From positions 3,844,001-3,908,000 of the forward strand of contig NZ_CP054038.1 of assembly GCF_013282805.1 (NCBI RefSeq): a DNA stretch of 64,000 bases. Direction: 5' to 3'. The translations under genes were made by a program, and so were the position numbers. Shown here piece by piece: positions 55,131 through 63,485 of this stretch. The notes under the pieces are model-generated. The model was given only the letters and a program-made list of their open reading frames with translations. It searched no databases and had not been told where the DNA came from. Each line of letters opens with the position of its first letter. Positions within the stretch are counted from its first letter, which is position 1. Source of the stretch: Microbacterium hominis. GTDB lineage: Bacteria > Actinomycetota > Actinomycetes > Actinomycetales > Microbacteriaceae.

Positions 55131-55156
55131 GGAATGTTGCGCGGCTACCATGTGTT
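55131..55156 (+). promoter_or_regulatory. SigH/SigR-type promoter of trxB
   Basis: GGAAT (55131-55135), an 18-base spacer and GTT (55154-55156) match the oxidative-stress sigma consensus GGAAT-N18-GTT exactly. The start at 55157 would overlap the -10, supporting the downstream start GTG 55190. Confidence 0.8.
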
Positions 55157-55189
55157 GTGCGACGGGGAACCACATCGAAGGGGGCGCAC

Positions 55190-56176
55190 GTGCGTCAGGT
55201 CATCATCATCGGATCGGGTCCGGCAGGCTACACGGCGGCGATCTACGCTGCGCGTGCGAACCTGTCGCCGCTCGTCGTCGCCTCGTCGGTCGAGGCCGGC
55301 GGTGAGCTGATGAACACCACCGAGGTCGAGAACTTCCCGGGGTTCCCCGAGGGCATCATGGGCCCCGACCTCATGACCAAGATGCAGGAGCAGGCCGAGA
55401 AGTTCGGCGCCGAGGTGCTCTACGACGACGTCGTCTCGCTCGATGTCACCGGGCCGGTCAAGAAGATCACGCTCGGCTCGGGCGCGACCCATGAAGCCGA
55501 TTCGATCGTCTTCGCGACCGGCTCCGCACCCCGCAAGATCGGCATCGAGGGCGAGCAGCGCCTGTCCGGCCGCGGCGTCTCGTACTGCGCGACCTGCGAC
55601 GGCTTCTTCTTCCGTGAGAAGGCGATCGCCGTCGTCGGCGGCGGCGACTCCGCGATGGAGGAGGCCACCTTCCTCACCAAGTTCGCGTCGAAGGTGTACG
55701 TGATCCACCGCCGCGAGGAGCTGCGCGCCTCGAAGATCATGCAGGAGCGCGCCTTCAAGAACGACAAGATCGAGTTCGTCTGGAACAGCGCCGTCGTCGA
55801 TGTTCTGGGTGAGGATGCCGTCACCGGCGTCGTGCTCGAGAGCACCGTCGACGGCACCCGCTCCGAGCTCGCGCTCGAGGGTGTGTTCGTCGCGATCGGC
55901 AACGACCCGCGCACCCACCTCGTGCACGGATCGCTCGATCTGACCGAGGCCGGCACCGTGTGGGTCGACGGCCGTTCGTCGCGCACCTCCGTTCCCGGCG
56001 TCTTCGCCGCAGGTGACGTCGTCGACCCGACCTACCGCCAGGCCGTCACGGCTGCCGCGTCGGGCACGGTCGCCGCGCTCGATGTCGAGCACTACCTCGC
56101 CGGGCTCGGCGAGGCCGGTGCGCCGGCGACCGATGCGTCCGAGATCGACGGTCTGCCCGAGGCCGACGCGGCCTGA
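55190..56176 (+). CDS. trxB: Thioredoxin-disulfide reductase
   Basis: A 328-aa flavoenzyme reducing thioredoxin with NADPH. FAD motif GSGPAGY at residues 8-14, redox pair CATC near 133-136, NADPH motif GGGDSA near 156, and the second FAD motif GVFAAGDV near the end. GTG 55190 follows GAAGGGGGC. It stands ahead of trxA and behind a SigH/SigR-like promoter. Confidence 0.97.
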   Translation: MRQVIIIGSGPAGYTAAIYAARANLSPLVVASSVEAGGELMNTTEVENFPGFPEGIMGPDLMTKMQEQAEKFGAEVLYDDVVSLDVTGPVKKITLGSGATHEADSIVFATGSAPRKIGIEGEQRLSGRGVSYCATCDGFFFREKAIAVVGGGDSAMEEATFLTKFASKVYVIHRREELRASKIMQERAFKNDKIEFVWNSAVVDVLGEDAVTGVVLESTVDGTRSELALEGVFVAIGNDPRTHLVHGSLDLTEAGTVWVDGRSSRTSVPGVFAAGDVVDPTYRQAVTAAASGTVAALDVEHYLAGLGEAGAPATDASEIDGLPEADAA

Positions 56177-56322
56177 GCCACACGGCTCGTCGCCCTGGCG
56201 CGCGCGGCACGGGCGAGGGGTACGGGCGGCTGCCCCGAGGGATGGCCGAAACCGGGCCGCGGAACAATTCGCCCGCCTTCCACGTTCACGACACAGAGAC
56301 TTCCCCACACAGAGGAGAGAAC

Positions 56323-56646
56323 ATGACCGCCAAGGTGACGACTTCCGCCACGTTCGAGCAGGACGTCCTGCAGGCGACCGGCCCCGTGCTGGTCGACTTC
56401 TGGGCTGAGTGGTGCGGACCGTGTCGCATGGTCGCCCCGGTGCTGGACCAGATCCAGACCGAGCACCCCGAGAAGATCACGATCGTCAAGCTCAACGTCG
56501 ACGAGAACCCCGACCTGGCGATGAAGTACCAGATCACGTCGATCCCGGCGATGAAGGTCTTCAACAAGGGTGAGGTCGAGACCACGATCATCGGCGCGAA
56601 GCCCAAGTTCGCGCTCGAGCAGGACCTCGCCAAGTACCTCGGCTGA
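56323..56646 (+). CDS. trxA: Thioredoxin
   Basis: A 107-aa thioredoxin. WCGPC (residues 30-34) is the active site and ITSIPAMKVF contains the cis-Pro. ATG 56323 follows GAGGAGAG. The 146-base gap from trxB holds no gene. The pair is probably co-transcribed from the stress promoter and ends at a hairpin. Confidence 0.98.
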   Translation: MTAKVTTSATFEQDVLQATGPVLVDFWAEWCGPCRMVAPVLDQIQTEHPEKITIVKLNVDENPDLAMKYQITSIPAMKVFNKGEVETTIIGAKPKFALEQDLAKYLG

Positions 56647-56660
56647 GCCCCGCGCTTTCC

Positions 56661-56688
56661 GGCCCGGTTCCCTCTGGGGGACCGGGCC
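56661..56688 (+). terminator. Terminator after trxA
   Basis: GGCCCGGTTCCC-TCTG-GGGGACCGGGCC forms a 12-bp stem with one wobble, followed by GTTTCGTT, 15 bases after the trxA stop. Confidence 0.85.
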
Positions 56689-56715
56689 GTTTCGTTGCGC
56701 GGTTTCGTTACCCGG

Positions 56716-57063
56716 TTACGACGCGTCGACGCGGACGGTCGCGTCCCACTTGCGGTGGGTGTTCGCCTCGCCGAGCAGCTTCCACACGGCAGGCGTGAGC
56801 GGGGGATAGTCGAGAGCGATCTGGCGCAGCACCCGGTAGTGGCGCGCTGCGTTCGGTCGCACCCCGCCATTGGCGGCGATGTTGTCTGCACGTAGCAGGA
56901 AGACCACGAGCTCGTCGACGCTCGGCAGTTCTTCCATGAAGTCCCACGGATCCTCGCCGCCGCGGAGCCGTTCCGCGATCAGGCTCGAGAGCTCATCCGC
57001 TGCCTCCGCGCGCAGCAGTTCAAGGCTGGCCCTTCGTCCGGGGATGCGCTCGTGTGCCGTCAC
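56716..57063 (-). CDS. Small conserved-looking protein, function unknown
   Basis: A 115-aa soluble protein rich in helix, for example SLELLRAEAADELSSLIAERL and PNAARHYRVLRQIALDY. No family was recognised. The GTG 57063 follows GGATGG. It lies between trxA (convergent) and parB (same strand), and may be part of the partition region only by position. Confidence 0.7.
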   Translation of the reverse strand: MTAHERIPGRRASLELLRAEAADELSSLIAERLRGGEDPWDFMEELPSVDELVVFLLRADNIAANGGVRPNAARHYRVLRQIALDYPPLTPAVWKLLGEANTHRKWDATVRVDAS

Positions 57064-57112
57064 CCATCCAGGGTAAAGCGCCTGCCTGAATGTCGGCGCA
57101 CCGCGCCGGGAA

Positions 57113-58114
57113 TCACGACGCCCCGTAACCCGATTCGCCGATTTCCTCGAGGATCCGATTCAGATCCTGAATGCTGGCGAAATCTATGCTGATCTGGCCT
57201 TTCTTTGCGCTCAGCGCGATCCGCACCCGGGTGTTGAGGCGGTCGCCGAGTCGCCCGGCGACCTCGTCGAGATGCGCGCGTCGCGAACCGGCCTGAGGTT
57301 TTGCAGAACGCTGCGGGCCGGCATCCGTCATCTTGGCCGCCTGCTCGGCGGCACGCACCGAGAGGTCCTCGTTGACGATCTTGTCGGAGAGCTTCTGCAT
57401 CGCCCCGGTGTCGCCGAGCGAGAGGATCGCCCGCGCGTGTCCTGCGCTCAGCACACCGGCTGCCACGCGCTGCTGCACGGGCATCGGGAGCTTCAGCAGT
57501 CGGATGGTGTTGCTGATCTGGGGACGGGAGCGCCCGATGCGCGTCGCGAGCTCTTCCTGCGTGATGCCGAAGTCTTCGAGGAGCTGCTGATAGGCCGACG
57601 CCTCTTCGAGCGGGTTGAGCTGCGAGCGGTGGAGGTTCTCGAGCAGCGCGTCGCGGAGGAGGTGCTCGTCGGCCGTGTCGCGGATGACGGCGGGGATCGA
57701 ATCCAAGCCGGCTTCCCGCGCGGCGCGGGTGCGACGCTCACCCATGATGAGCTCGTACGTGCCGTCGACAGCGGGGCGAACGACGACCGGCTGGAGCACA
57801 CCGAACTCCCGCACACTGTGCACGAGCTCAGCGAAGTGCTCGGGATCGAAGTTGGTGCGCGGCTGGCGCGGGTTCGGAACGATCGCGTGCGGGTCGATGT
57901 GTGCGAGGTGCGCACCCGGCACCGCGACCAGCTCCGCGGGGGAGTCGTTCTTGTCGCTGTCGGCGTCGGTCGTCGCGTCCGACTCGGGGCGCTCGGCAAC
58001 AGCGACGGCACGCGGGAAGAAGACGTCGGCGGGACGACCCTCACCGGGTCCACCCTGCTCGCTCGTCGGTATCAGCGCGCCGATGCCACGCCCCAGTCCT
58101 GTGCGCTTCGCCAT
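57113..58114 (-). CDS. parB: Chromosome partition protein ParB
   Basis: A 333-aa protein. N-terminal GLGRGIGALIP, CTP-binding and arginine region GERRTRAAREAGL, and HTH ITQEELATRIGRSRPQIS. It binds parS and spreads as a CTP-dependent clamp. The start overlaps the parA stop by one base. Ten candidate target sites lie upstream in this window. Confidence 0.97.
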   Translation of the reverse strand: MAKRTGLGRGIGALIPTSEQGGPGEGRPADVFFPRAVAVAERPESDATTDADSDKNDSPAELVAVPGAHLAHIDPHAIVPNPRQPRTNFDPEHFAELVHSVREFGVLQPVVVRPAVDGTYELIMGERRTRAAREAGLDSIPAVIRDTADEHLLRDALLENLHRSQLNPLEEASAYQQLLEDFGITQEELATRIGRSRPQISNTIRLLKLPMPVQQRVAAGVLSAGHARAILSLGDTGAMQKLSDKIVNEDLSVRAAEQAAKMTDAGPQRSAKPQAGSRRAHLDEVAGRLGDRLNTRVRIALSAKKGQISIDFASIQDLNRILEEIGESGYGAS

Positions 58115-59055
58115 CAGGCTCCCCCTTCGTTCACGCGCGCGGGCTCGCGCTGAATCATCTCCACGGCTGCTTCCCGATACGCGATCGCGCCGGCCGACTG
58201 ACCATCGTAGGCGATCACGGTCTGCCCGAAGCTCGGCGCCTCTGAGACGCGGACCGAACGCGGGATCACGGTGTGAAGCACCTGATCGGGGAAGTGCTGA
58301 CGCACCTCGTCTGCGACCTGCTGCGCCAGACGCGTGCGCGCGTCGTACATGGTCAGCATGATCGTCGACAGGAAGAGTCCGGGATTGAGGTGCTTCTGGA
58401 TCATGCGCACCGTGCCCAGGAGCTGGCTCAGTCCCTCGAGCGCGTAGTACTCGCATTGGATGGGGATGAGCACTTCGCTCGCCGCGGTGAATGCGTTGAT
58501 CGTCAACAGTCCGAGCGAGGGCGGGCAATCGATGAGCACGAAGTCGAGGTGCTCGATGTCCGAAGCGAGGTAATCCTCGAGCGCCGTGCGCAGCCGGTGC
58601 TCGCGAGCGACCTGGGAGACGAGCTCGATCTCGGCGCCGGCCAGGTGGATCGTGCTCGGCGCGCAGAGCAGGTTGGGCGACTCCGGGCTGACCTGCACGA
58701 TGTCCGCCAGCGGGAATTCGTCGATGAGCACGTCGTAGACGCTGGGCGTCTCCGCGGTGTGGGGGACGCCGAGCGCAGTGGAAGCATTCCCCTGCGGATC
58801 GAGGTCGATGACCAGAACGCGCGCACCGACGGCCGCGAGGGCAGCTGCGACGTTGACCGCCGTGGTCGTCTTTCCGACGCCGCCCTTCTGGTTGGAGACC
58901 GTCATCACTCGGGTCGTTCCGGAAAGGGTGACTTCAGCGCTCTCGAGCGCGCGGCGGCGGGCGGAAAGATCCGCGAGCTCGCGTGCGAGGGGCGTGTCGT
59001 CGAAGGCGGTGGATGCCGAGGCTTCCGTGTCTTCGGACTGTTTCACGTGAAACAC
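58114..59055 (-). CDS. parA: Chromosome partition ATPase ParA
   Basis: A 313-aa deviant-Walker ATPase. KGGVGKTTTA near residues 57-66, DLDPQGNAST and DCPPSLG are the nucleotide motifs. It moves the ParB-parS complex. The GTG 59055 is inside a parS site, whose codons encode FHVK; GTG 59047 is an alternative. It is translationally coupled to parB. Confidence 0.97.
   Translation of the reverse strand: MFHVKQSEDTEASASTAFDDTPLARELADLSARRRALESAEVTLSGTTRVMTVSNQKGGVGKTTTAVNVAAALAAVGARVLVIDLDPQGNASTALGVPHTAETPSVYDVLIDEFPLADIVQVSPESPNLLCAPSTIHLAGAEIELVSQVAREHRLRTALEDYLASDIEHLDFVLIDCPPSLGLLTINAFTAASEVLIPIQCEYYALEGLSQLLGTVRMIQKHLNPGLFLSTIMLTMYDARTRLAQQVADEVRQHFPDQVLHTVIPRSVRVSEAPSFGQTVIAYDGQSAGAIAYREAAVEMIQREPARVNEGGA
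59040..59053. other. parS site 1
   Basis: Perfect GTTTCACGTGAAAC, within the 5' codons of parA. Confidence 0.95.
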
Positions 59056-59153
59056 TCTCCCTTTTCACCGCTCGACAACAACGCATTCCACTCTACTTCC
59101 CCCACCCCCATCCCGAGCCTCAACCCCCTGTCCCGCCCGCGATCAACCGGGTT

Positions 59154-59167
59154 GTTTCACGTGAAAC
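59154..59167. other. parS site 2
   Basis: Perfect GTTTCACGTGAAAC upstream of parA. Confidence 0.95.
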
Positions 59168-59257
59168 GTGCAGTGATCGAGCAGCACCCGAAGTCCGCAC
59201 CCCATCCGGTGATCGAGTAGCGACCGAAGGCCGCGTATCGAGATCCCGGCGGCCGGT

Positions 59258-59271
59258 GTTTCACGTGAAAC
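59258..59271. other. parS site 3
   Basis: Perfect, exactly 50 bases after a GGTGATCGAG macro-repeat start at 59208. Confidence 0.95.
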
Positions 59272-59415
59272 GTGTGGTGATCGAGTAGCGACCGAAGGCC
59301 GCGTATCGAGATCCCGGGTCTCGATACGGTTCCTCCGTCGGCTACTCGACCACCGTGAGAGGTTCGGTGATCGAGTAGCGACCGAAGGCCGCGTACCGAG
59401 ATCCCGGCGGCCGCT

Positions 59416-59429
59416 GTTTCACGTGAAAC
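59416..59429. other. parS site 4
   Basis: Perfect, 50 bases after the macro-repeat start at 59366. Confidence 0.95.
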
Positions 59430-59571
59430 AACCGCGGTCGACTATCGAGCACGGCCGCGTACCGAGATCCCGGGTCTCGATACGGCTCCTTCGTCGCCCA
59501 CTCGACCACCGTGAGAGGTTCGGTGATCGAGTAGCGACCGAAGGCCGCGTACCGAGATCCCGGCGGCCCGT

Positions 59572-59585
59572 GTTTCACGTGAAAC
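59572..59585. other. parS site 5
   Basis: Perfect, 50 bases after the macro-repeat start at 59522. Confidence 0.95.
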
Positions 59586-59709
59586 AAACGCGGTCGGGTG
59601 CCGAGCACGGCCGCGTACCGAGGTCCGGGTCTCGATACGGCTCCTTCGTCGCCTACTCGACCACCGGCAACGTCCCGGTGAGGATAGGACGCTGCACTGT
59701 GAACGCGAT

Positions 59710-59723
59710 GTTCCACGTGAAAC
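59710..59723. other. parS site 6, one mismatch
   Basis: GTTCCACGTGAAAC, within the extra segment of the longest macro-repeat interval. Confidence 0.75.
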
Positions 59724-59777
59724 GTGCGGTGATCGAGTGGCGACCGTAGGCCGCGTATCGACATCCCGGCGGCCGGT

Positions 59778-59791
59778 GATTCACGTGAAAC
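59778..59791. other. parS site 7, one mismatch
   Basis: GATTCACGTGAAAC, 50 bases after the macro-repeat start at 59728. Confidence 0.75.
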
Positions 59792-59934
59792 AACCGCGGT
59801 CGAGTATCGAGCAAGGCCGCGTACCGAGATCCCCGGGTCTCGATACGGCTCCTCCGTCGCCTACTCGACCACCGTGAGAGGTTCGGTGATCGAGTAGCGA
59901 CCGAAGGCCGCGTACCGAGATCCCGGCGGCAGGT

Positions 59935-59948
59935 GTTTCACGTGAAAC
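59935..59948. other. parS site 8
   Basis: Perfect, 50 bases after the macro-repeat start at 59885. Confidence 0.95.
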
Positions 59949-60103
59949 AACCGCGGTCGGAAGCCGACGCGTGTCGAGATTCGTGCTGCAGCCGGCATCC
60001 GCGGCATCCCCATCCTGTCCTCCCCGGACGATGTCTGACCGAGTTGCATCAACAGAAGGGGTGAAGCCGCCTCGACCGCCGAGTCGTAAGTGAAGATCAC
60101 CTC

Positions 60104-60394
60104 ATGGCATTCATGTACATCCTCGAGTGCGCTGATCGGTCGCTATACGTCGGCAGTACGGTGAATCTCGAACACCGCCTCTTCCAACATGAGAATGGCG
60201 AGGGTGCCCGTTACACCCGCACACGGCTGCCCGTGAAGCTGCTGTACTGCGAAGAGTTCGAGAGCGTGTCGGACGCCTTCGCCCGCGAGAAGCAGGTGCA
60301 GAACTGGGGCCGAGCAAAGCGACTCGCTCTGATCAAGGGGCAGCACGAAAAGCTGATCCGGCTGAGCCGAAAGCCGCCGCGGGCGAGTGGTTGA
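60104..60394 (+). CDS. Small GIY-YIG nuclease (UPF0213-like) within the parS region
   Basis: A 96-aa single-domain GIY-YIG protein. MYILECADRSLYVGST contains both Tyr, NLEHRLFQHENG the catalytic Arg, and DAFAREKQVQNW the metal-binding Glu, so the active site is complete. It is less GC-biased in codon use than its neighbours. It lies between parA and rsmG, genes usually adjacent, so it was probably acquired. ATG 60113 is an alternative start. Confidence 0.88.
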   Translation: MAFMYILECADRSLYVGSTVNLEHRLFQHENGEGARYTRTRLPVKLLYCEEFESVSDAFAREKQVQNWGRAKRLALIKGQHEKLIRLSRKPPRASG

Positions 60395-60462
60395 CTCGAG
60401 GGGGACGTTGCGGGCAACCTGACGAGCTCGACTGATCGAGCGACGTTGCGTTGCCTCTGGAT

Positions 60463-60755
60463 CTCGATACGCGGCCTTCGGTCGCTACTCGATCACCGGA
60501 GCGTCAACGGTGGTCGAGTAGGCGACGAAGGAGCCGTATCGAGACCGCGATACGCGGCCTTCGGTCGCTACTCGATCACCGGACGTCGACAGTGGTCGAG
60601 TAGGCGACGAAGGAGCCGTACCGAGACCTCGAACTCGATACGCGGCCTTCGGTCGCTACTCGAACACCGGAGCGTCGACGGTGGTCGAGTAGGCGACGAA
60701 GGAGCCATACCGAGACCTCGATACGCGCCCATCGGGCACTACTCGATCACCCGAC
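60463..60755. repeat. Four 83-88-bp inverted-repeat units
   Basis: GATACGCGGCCTTCGGTCGC units begin near 60466, 60549, 60637 and 60720, each followed by the inverted GGTCGAGTAGGCGACGAAGG arm. They are related to the arms in the parS array. With a parS site, they fill the gene-free gap 60395-60776. Confidence 0.85.
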
Positions 60756-60769
60756 GTTTCACGTGAAAC
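60756..60769. other. parS site 9
   Basis: Perfect GTTTCACGTGAAAC, just beyond the rsmG stop. Confidence 0.95.
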
Positions 60770-60776
60770 GCGGCGA

Positions 60777-61403
60777 TCAGCGGGAGACGATGGCGCGGAG
60801 CACGCGTGTCGGCTCGGAGATCACGCCTTCGCCCACCACCTCGACGCGCACGTCGGAAAGGCGGAACTTGCGGATTTGCTTCTGCGCAGCCTCGATCTCG
60901 CCGGCGACGCTCGCGCCCTTCAAGAAGATCAGCTCGCCGCCATCACGCACGAGGGGAGCGGTGATCGGCACAAGCGTCTTGAGCGCACTCACCGCGCGGG
61001 CCGTGACCGCGTCGAGAACCGGACCACCACGCCAGTCCTCAGCACGGGCGCGCATCACCTCGACATTCGTCAGGCCCAGCGCATCGACCTGCTCGGTGAG
61101 CCACGCCACGCGGCGCTCCATCGGCTCGATCAGCACCCACTCCACGTCGGGCCGCGCGATCGCGAGCACCAGCCCGGGAAGACCGGCACCGGATCCGACG
61201 TCGCCGACGCGCCCGGAGAACAGGGGAGCGGCGATCGCGCTGTTCAGGATGTGACGGGTCCACAGCCGCGGAAGCTCGAGAGGCCCGATCAGCCCGCGCT
61301 CTTCGCCGTGCTCACCGAGAGCCGCCGTGAACGCACGCGCCAGGTCGATGCGGTCGCCGAAGAGCTCCGCGGCCGCGGCCGGCTCCTGCTCGATTTCGAT
61401 CAT
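60777..61403 (-). CDS. rsmG: 16S rRNA (guanine527-N7)-methyltransferase RsmG
   Basis: A 208-aa methyltransferase. SAM motif DVGSGAGLPGLVLA near residues 67-80 and RHILNSAI before it; ARAVSALKTLVPI and FLKGAS follow. It methylates G527 of 16S rRNA. The ATG 61403 is a few bases from a parS site. It belongs to the oriC-proximal block. Confidence 0.96.
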   Translation of the reverse strand: MIEIEQEPAAAAELFGDRIDLARAFTAALGEHGEERGLIGPLELPRLWTRHILNSAIAAPLFSGRVGDVGSGAGLPGLVLAIARPDVEWVLIEPMERRVAWLTEQVDALGLTNVEVMRARAEDWRGGPVLDAVTARAVSALKTLVPITAPLVRDGGELIFLKGASVAGEIEAAQKQIRKFRLSDVRVEVVGEGVISEPTRVLRAIVSR

Positions 61404-61407
61404 CGAT

Positions 61408-61421
61408 GTTTCACGTGAAAC
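61408..61421. other. parS site 10
   Basis: Perfect GTTTCACGTGAAAC between jag and rsmG. Confidence 0.95.
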
Positions 61422-61431
61422 GGCGACGAAG

Positions 61432-61953
61432 TCAGCCGCGACGGATCACGGTGTGACGCTCGGCGCCCTCACCGTAGGACTCGGAGACGAACCCGCGCTC
61501 GGCGACGATGTCGTGAACGAGCTTGCGCTCGTACGACGACATCGACGGAAGCGAAGCCTGGGATGCACCCTCGTCGAGACGCGCGATCGCCCGATCAACC
61601 AGACGTGCGAGCTCACGCTCCCGCGTGTCGCGCGAGCCGCCGATGTCGAGGATCAGACGAGAGAAGCGGCCGGTCTGGTTCTGCACGGCGATCCGCGTCA
61701 GCTCCTGCAGCGCCTGCACGGTATCCGGCGCGGAGAGCAGCTCCAGGCCGTCGTCGTCGCCTGCTTCAACGGTCACGTACGCGCGACCGGCGCGCACGTC
61801 GAGAGCCAGGTCGCCATCGACGTCGACGATGTCGAGGAGGCCCTCGAGGTAGTCGGCGGCGATGTCACCCTCCTGCTCGAGCTGCTCGACGGTCGCAACG
61901 GTGCGCTCGCTCGACGCATCCTCAACGGCGGCGAACTCAGGTGTGGTGGTCAT
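61432..61953 (-). CDS. jag: Jag/KhpB-family KH-R3H RNA-binding protein
   Basis: A 173-aa protein. The KH domain holds DGDLALDVRAGRAYVTVEAGD-like sequence and LQELTRIAVQNQTG; the C-terminal R3H domain is SSYERKLVHDIVAERGFVSES. The Jag-N domain is absent or reduced. It binds RNA and acts with cell-envelope growth. ATG 61953 follows GAGGAAACG. Confidence 0.93.
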   Translation of the reverse strand: MTTTPEFAAVEDASSERTVATVEQLEQEGDIAADYLEGLLDIVDVDGDLALDVRAGRAYVTVEAGDDDGLELLSAPDTVQALQELTRIAVQNQTGRFSRLILDIGGSRDTRERELARLVDRAIARLDEGASQASLPSMSSYERKLVHDIVAERGFVSESYGEGAERHTVIRRG

Positions 61954-61986
61954 CGTTTCCTCGAGATCGGGGGAGAGGGACACGTG

Positions 61987-63120
61987 TCAGGACGCGGCGC
62001 CGGCGGAGTCGCCCGCGGCGGCATCCGGCTTCGGAGTGGCGGGACGGCCGTTCGTGCCGGGCTGCTTCTGCGCCTGCTTCTTGGCGCGCTGCTTGCCGAC
62101 CGGCTGCTGGCGCTTGGGGGCCGCGGCCTTGGCGCGCTCGGCCTCTTCGTACAGGCGCTGCTGCTCGGCGAGATACTTCTCCATCGGCACGACCTTGCCC
62201 GACGCGTCGATGGCCTTGCCCTTGCGGGCAAGTCGCTCTTCACGGGCCTTCGCGGCATCCGAACCAGGCGTCGGCATCTCGCGGATCACGAGGAACTGCT
62301 GGCCCATCGTCCAGAGGTTCGACACGAACCAGTAGATGACGACACCCAGTGGGAAGAAGACACCCGAGAAGACGAAGGCGAACGGAAGGACATAGAGCAT
62401 GACCTTCTGCATCTGGTACGCCTGGCCGGTCTTGGCCTCGGGGGAGAGGTTCTTCGAGATGATCTGCAGCTGCGTGAAGAACTGCGACAGGATCATCAGC
62501 ACGACGAGCGTGACGAGGATGATGATCGCGGCGGTGTTGTTGCTGTTGACCGCGTCGATGAGGGTCTCGTGCAGCGAGGCGACGCCGAAGAGCTTGGCGT
62601 TGTAGAACTCCGCCGTCAGCTCTGCGTTGAGCAGTCCGACACCGCCGACGCCATCGTTGTAGTGGCGCGTGACGTCGTTGAGCACGCTGAAGAGCGCGAA
62701 GAACACGGGCATCTGCACCAGCAGCGGCAGGCAGGAGGAGACGGGCGTCGTGCCGTGCTTCTTGTACAGGGCCATCGTCTCGCGGCTCATCGCCTCGCGA
62801 GAGAGCTGGTCGCGCTTGCCCTTGTACTTCTCCTGGATTTTCCGCAGTTCAGGAGCGATTTCCATCATCTTGCGCTGGCTCTTGATCTGGCGCACGAAGA
62901 GGGGGATGAGCGCCGAGCGCACCACGATCACGAGGCCGACGATCGACAGCACCCAGGTGATGCCGTCTGCCGGGGGCAGACCGACCGCGGTGAACAGCCA
63001 GTGCCAGAAGACGAGGACCGCCTCGACCGCCCACTTCAGCGGCCAGAGGATGATCCCGAACAGGTCGAACCCGCCGCCGGTGTCGGCGGGGGCGGAAGTC
63101 GAGGCGAGCAAGAGATCCAT
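61987..63120 (-). CDS. yidC: Membrane protein insertase YidC
   Basis: A 377-aa YidC/Oxa1 insertase. RSALIPLFVRQIKSQRKMME and VSSCLPLLVQMPVFFALFSVL are family motifs, as are helices 3-5 with FAFVFSGVFFPLGVVIYWFVSN. The C-terminal tail is Lys/Arg- and Ala-rich. ATG 63120 starts MDLLLAST. It inserts membrane proteins and folds them with SecYEG. Confidence 0.96.
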   Translation of the reverse strand: MDLLLASTSAPADTGGGFDLFGIILWPLKWAVEAVLVFWHWLFTAVGLPPADGITWVLSIVGLVIVVRSALIPLFVRQIKSQRKMMEIAPELRKIQEKYKGKRDQLSREAMSRETMALYKKHGTTPVSSCLPLLVQMPVFFALFSVLNDVTRHYNDGVGGVGLLNAELTAEFYNAKLFGVASLHETLIDAVNSNNTAAIIILVTLVVLMILSQFFTQLQIISKNLSPEAKTGQAYQMQKVMLYVLPFAFVFSGVFFPLGVVIYWFVSNLWTMGQQFLVIREMPTPGSDAAKAREERLARKGKAIDASGKVVPMEKYLAEQQRLYEEAERAKAAAPKRQQPVGKQRAKKQAQKQPGTNGRPATPKPDAAAGDSAGAAS

Positions 63121-63128
63121 GCGGAGGA

Positions 63129-63485
63129 TCAGTCCTTTCCGGTGGGGGAAGGCACGACGAACCCGTGTCGGGTGAGCGCGTGACGGAAGTGCGAGTGGGC
63201 CGGGACGTCGTCGACGCCGCCCTGCGCCCAGGGGTGGCAGCGGCCGAGGCGCGCCGCGGTCATCGCGGCGCCCTTGACGGCACCGTGCTGCTGCACGGCG
63301 CCGACCGCATACGCGGAACACGACGGGAAGTACTTGCACACATCGCCGTAGGTATGCGAGATCGTCGCGCGATAGCCGTGAAGGAGAGCGAGCACCGCAT
63401 TGCGCGGAAGAAGAGGGATGCTGCGCAGGAGACCCGATGCCTCGAACTGCGCGTCGCCCAGGGCGTACGAAGGCAGAACGCTCAT
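63129..63485 (-). CDS. yidD: Membrane protein insertion efficiency factor YidD
   Basis: A 118-aa YidD. YFPSCSAYAVGAVQQHGAVKG and RLGRCHPWAQGGVDDVP are the family signature (split: FPSCSAYAV and RCHPWAQGG). It overlaps the rnpA stop as ATGA. Confidence 0.96.
   Translation of the reverse strand: MSVLPSYALGDAQFEASGLLRSIPLLPRNAVLALLHGYRATISHTYGDVCKYFPSCSAYAVGAVQQHGAVKGAAMTAARLGRCHPWAQGGVDDVPAHSHFRHALTRHGFVVPSPTGKD

Larger units (their letters stand above)
59208..59960. repeat. parS-carrying macro-repeat array
   Basis: Units starting GGTGATCGAGTAGCGACCGA at 59208, 59366, 59522, 59728 and 59885, each with parS 50 bases in. The periods are 158, 156, 206 and 157. An additional unit without parS begins at 59276. 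Between them the inverted GGTCTCGATACGGCTCC … CTACTCGACCACC elements form large hairpins. This covers most of the gene-free gap 59056-60103. Confidence 0.9.

Noticed and set aside
59208..60755. CRISPR or rRNA-like region in the parS array
   Set aside because: The repeats are inverted elements with parS and no unique spacers; no rRNA sequence is present.
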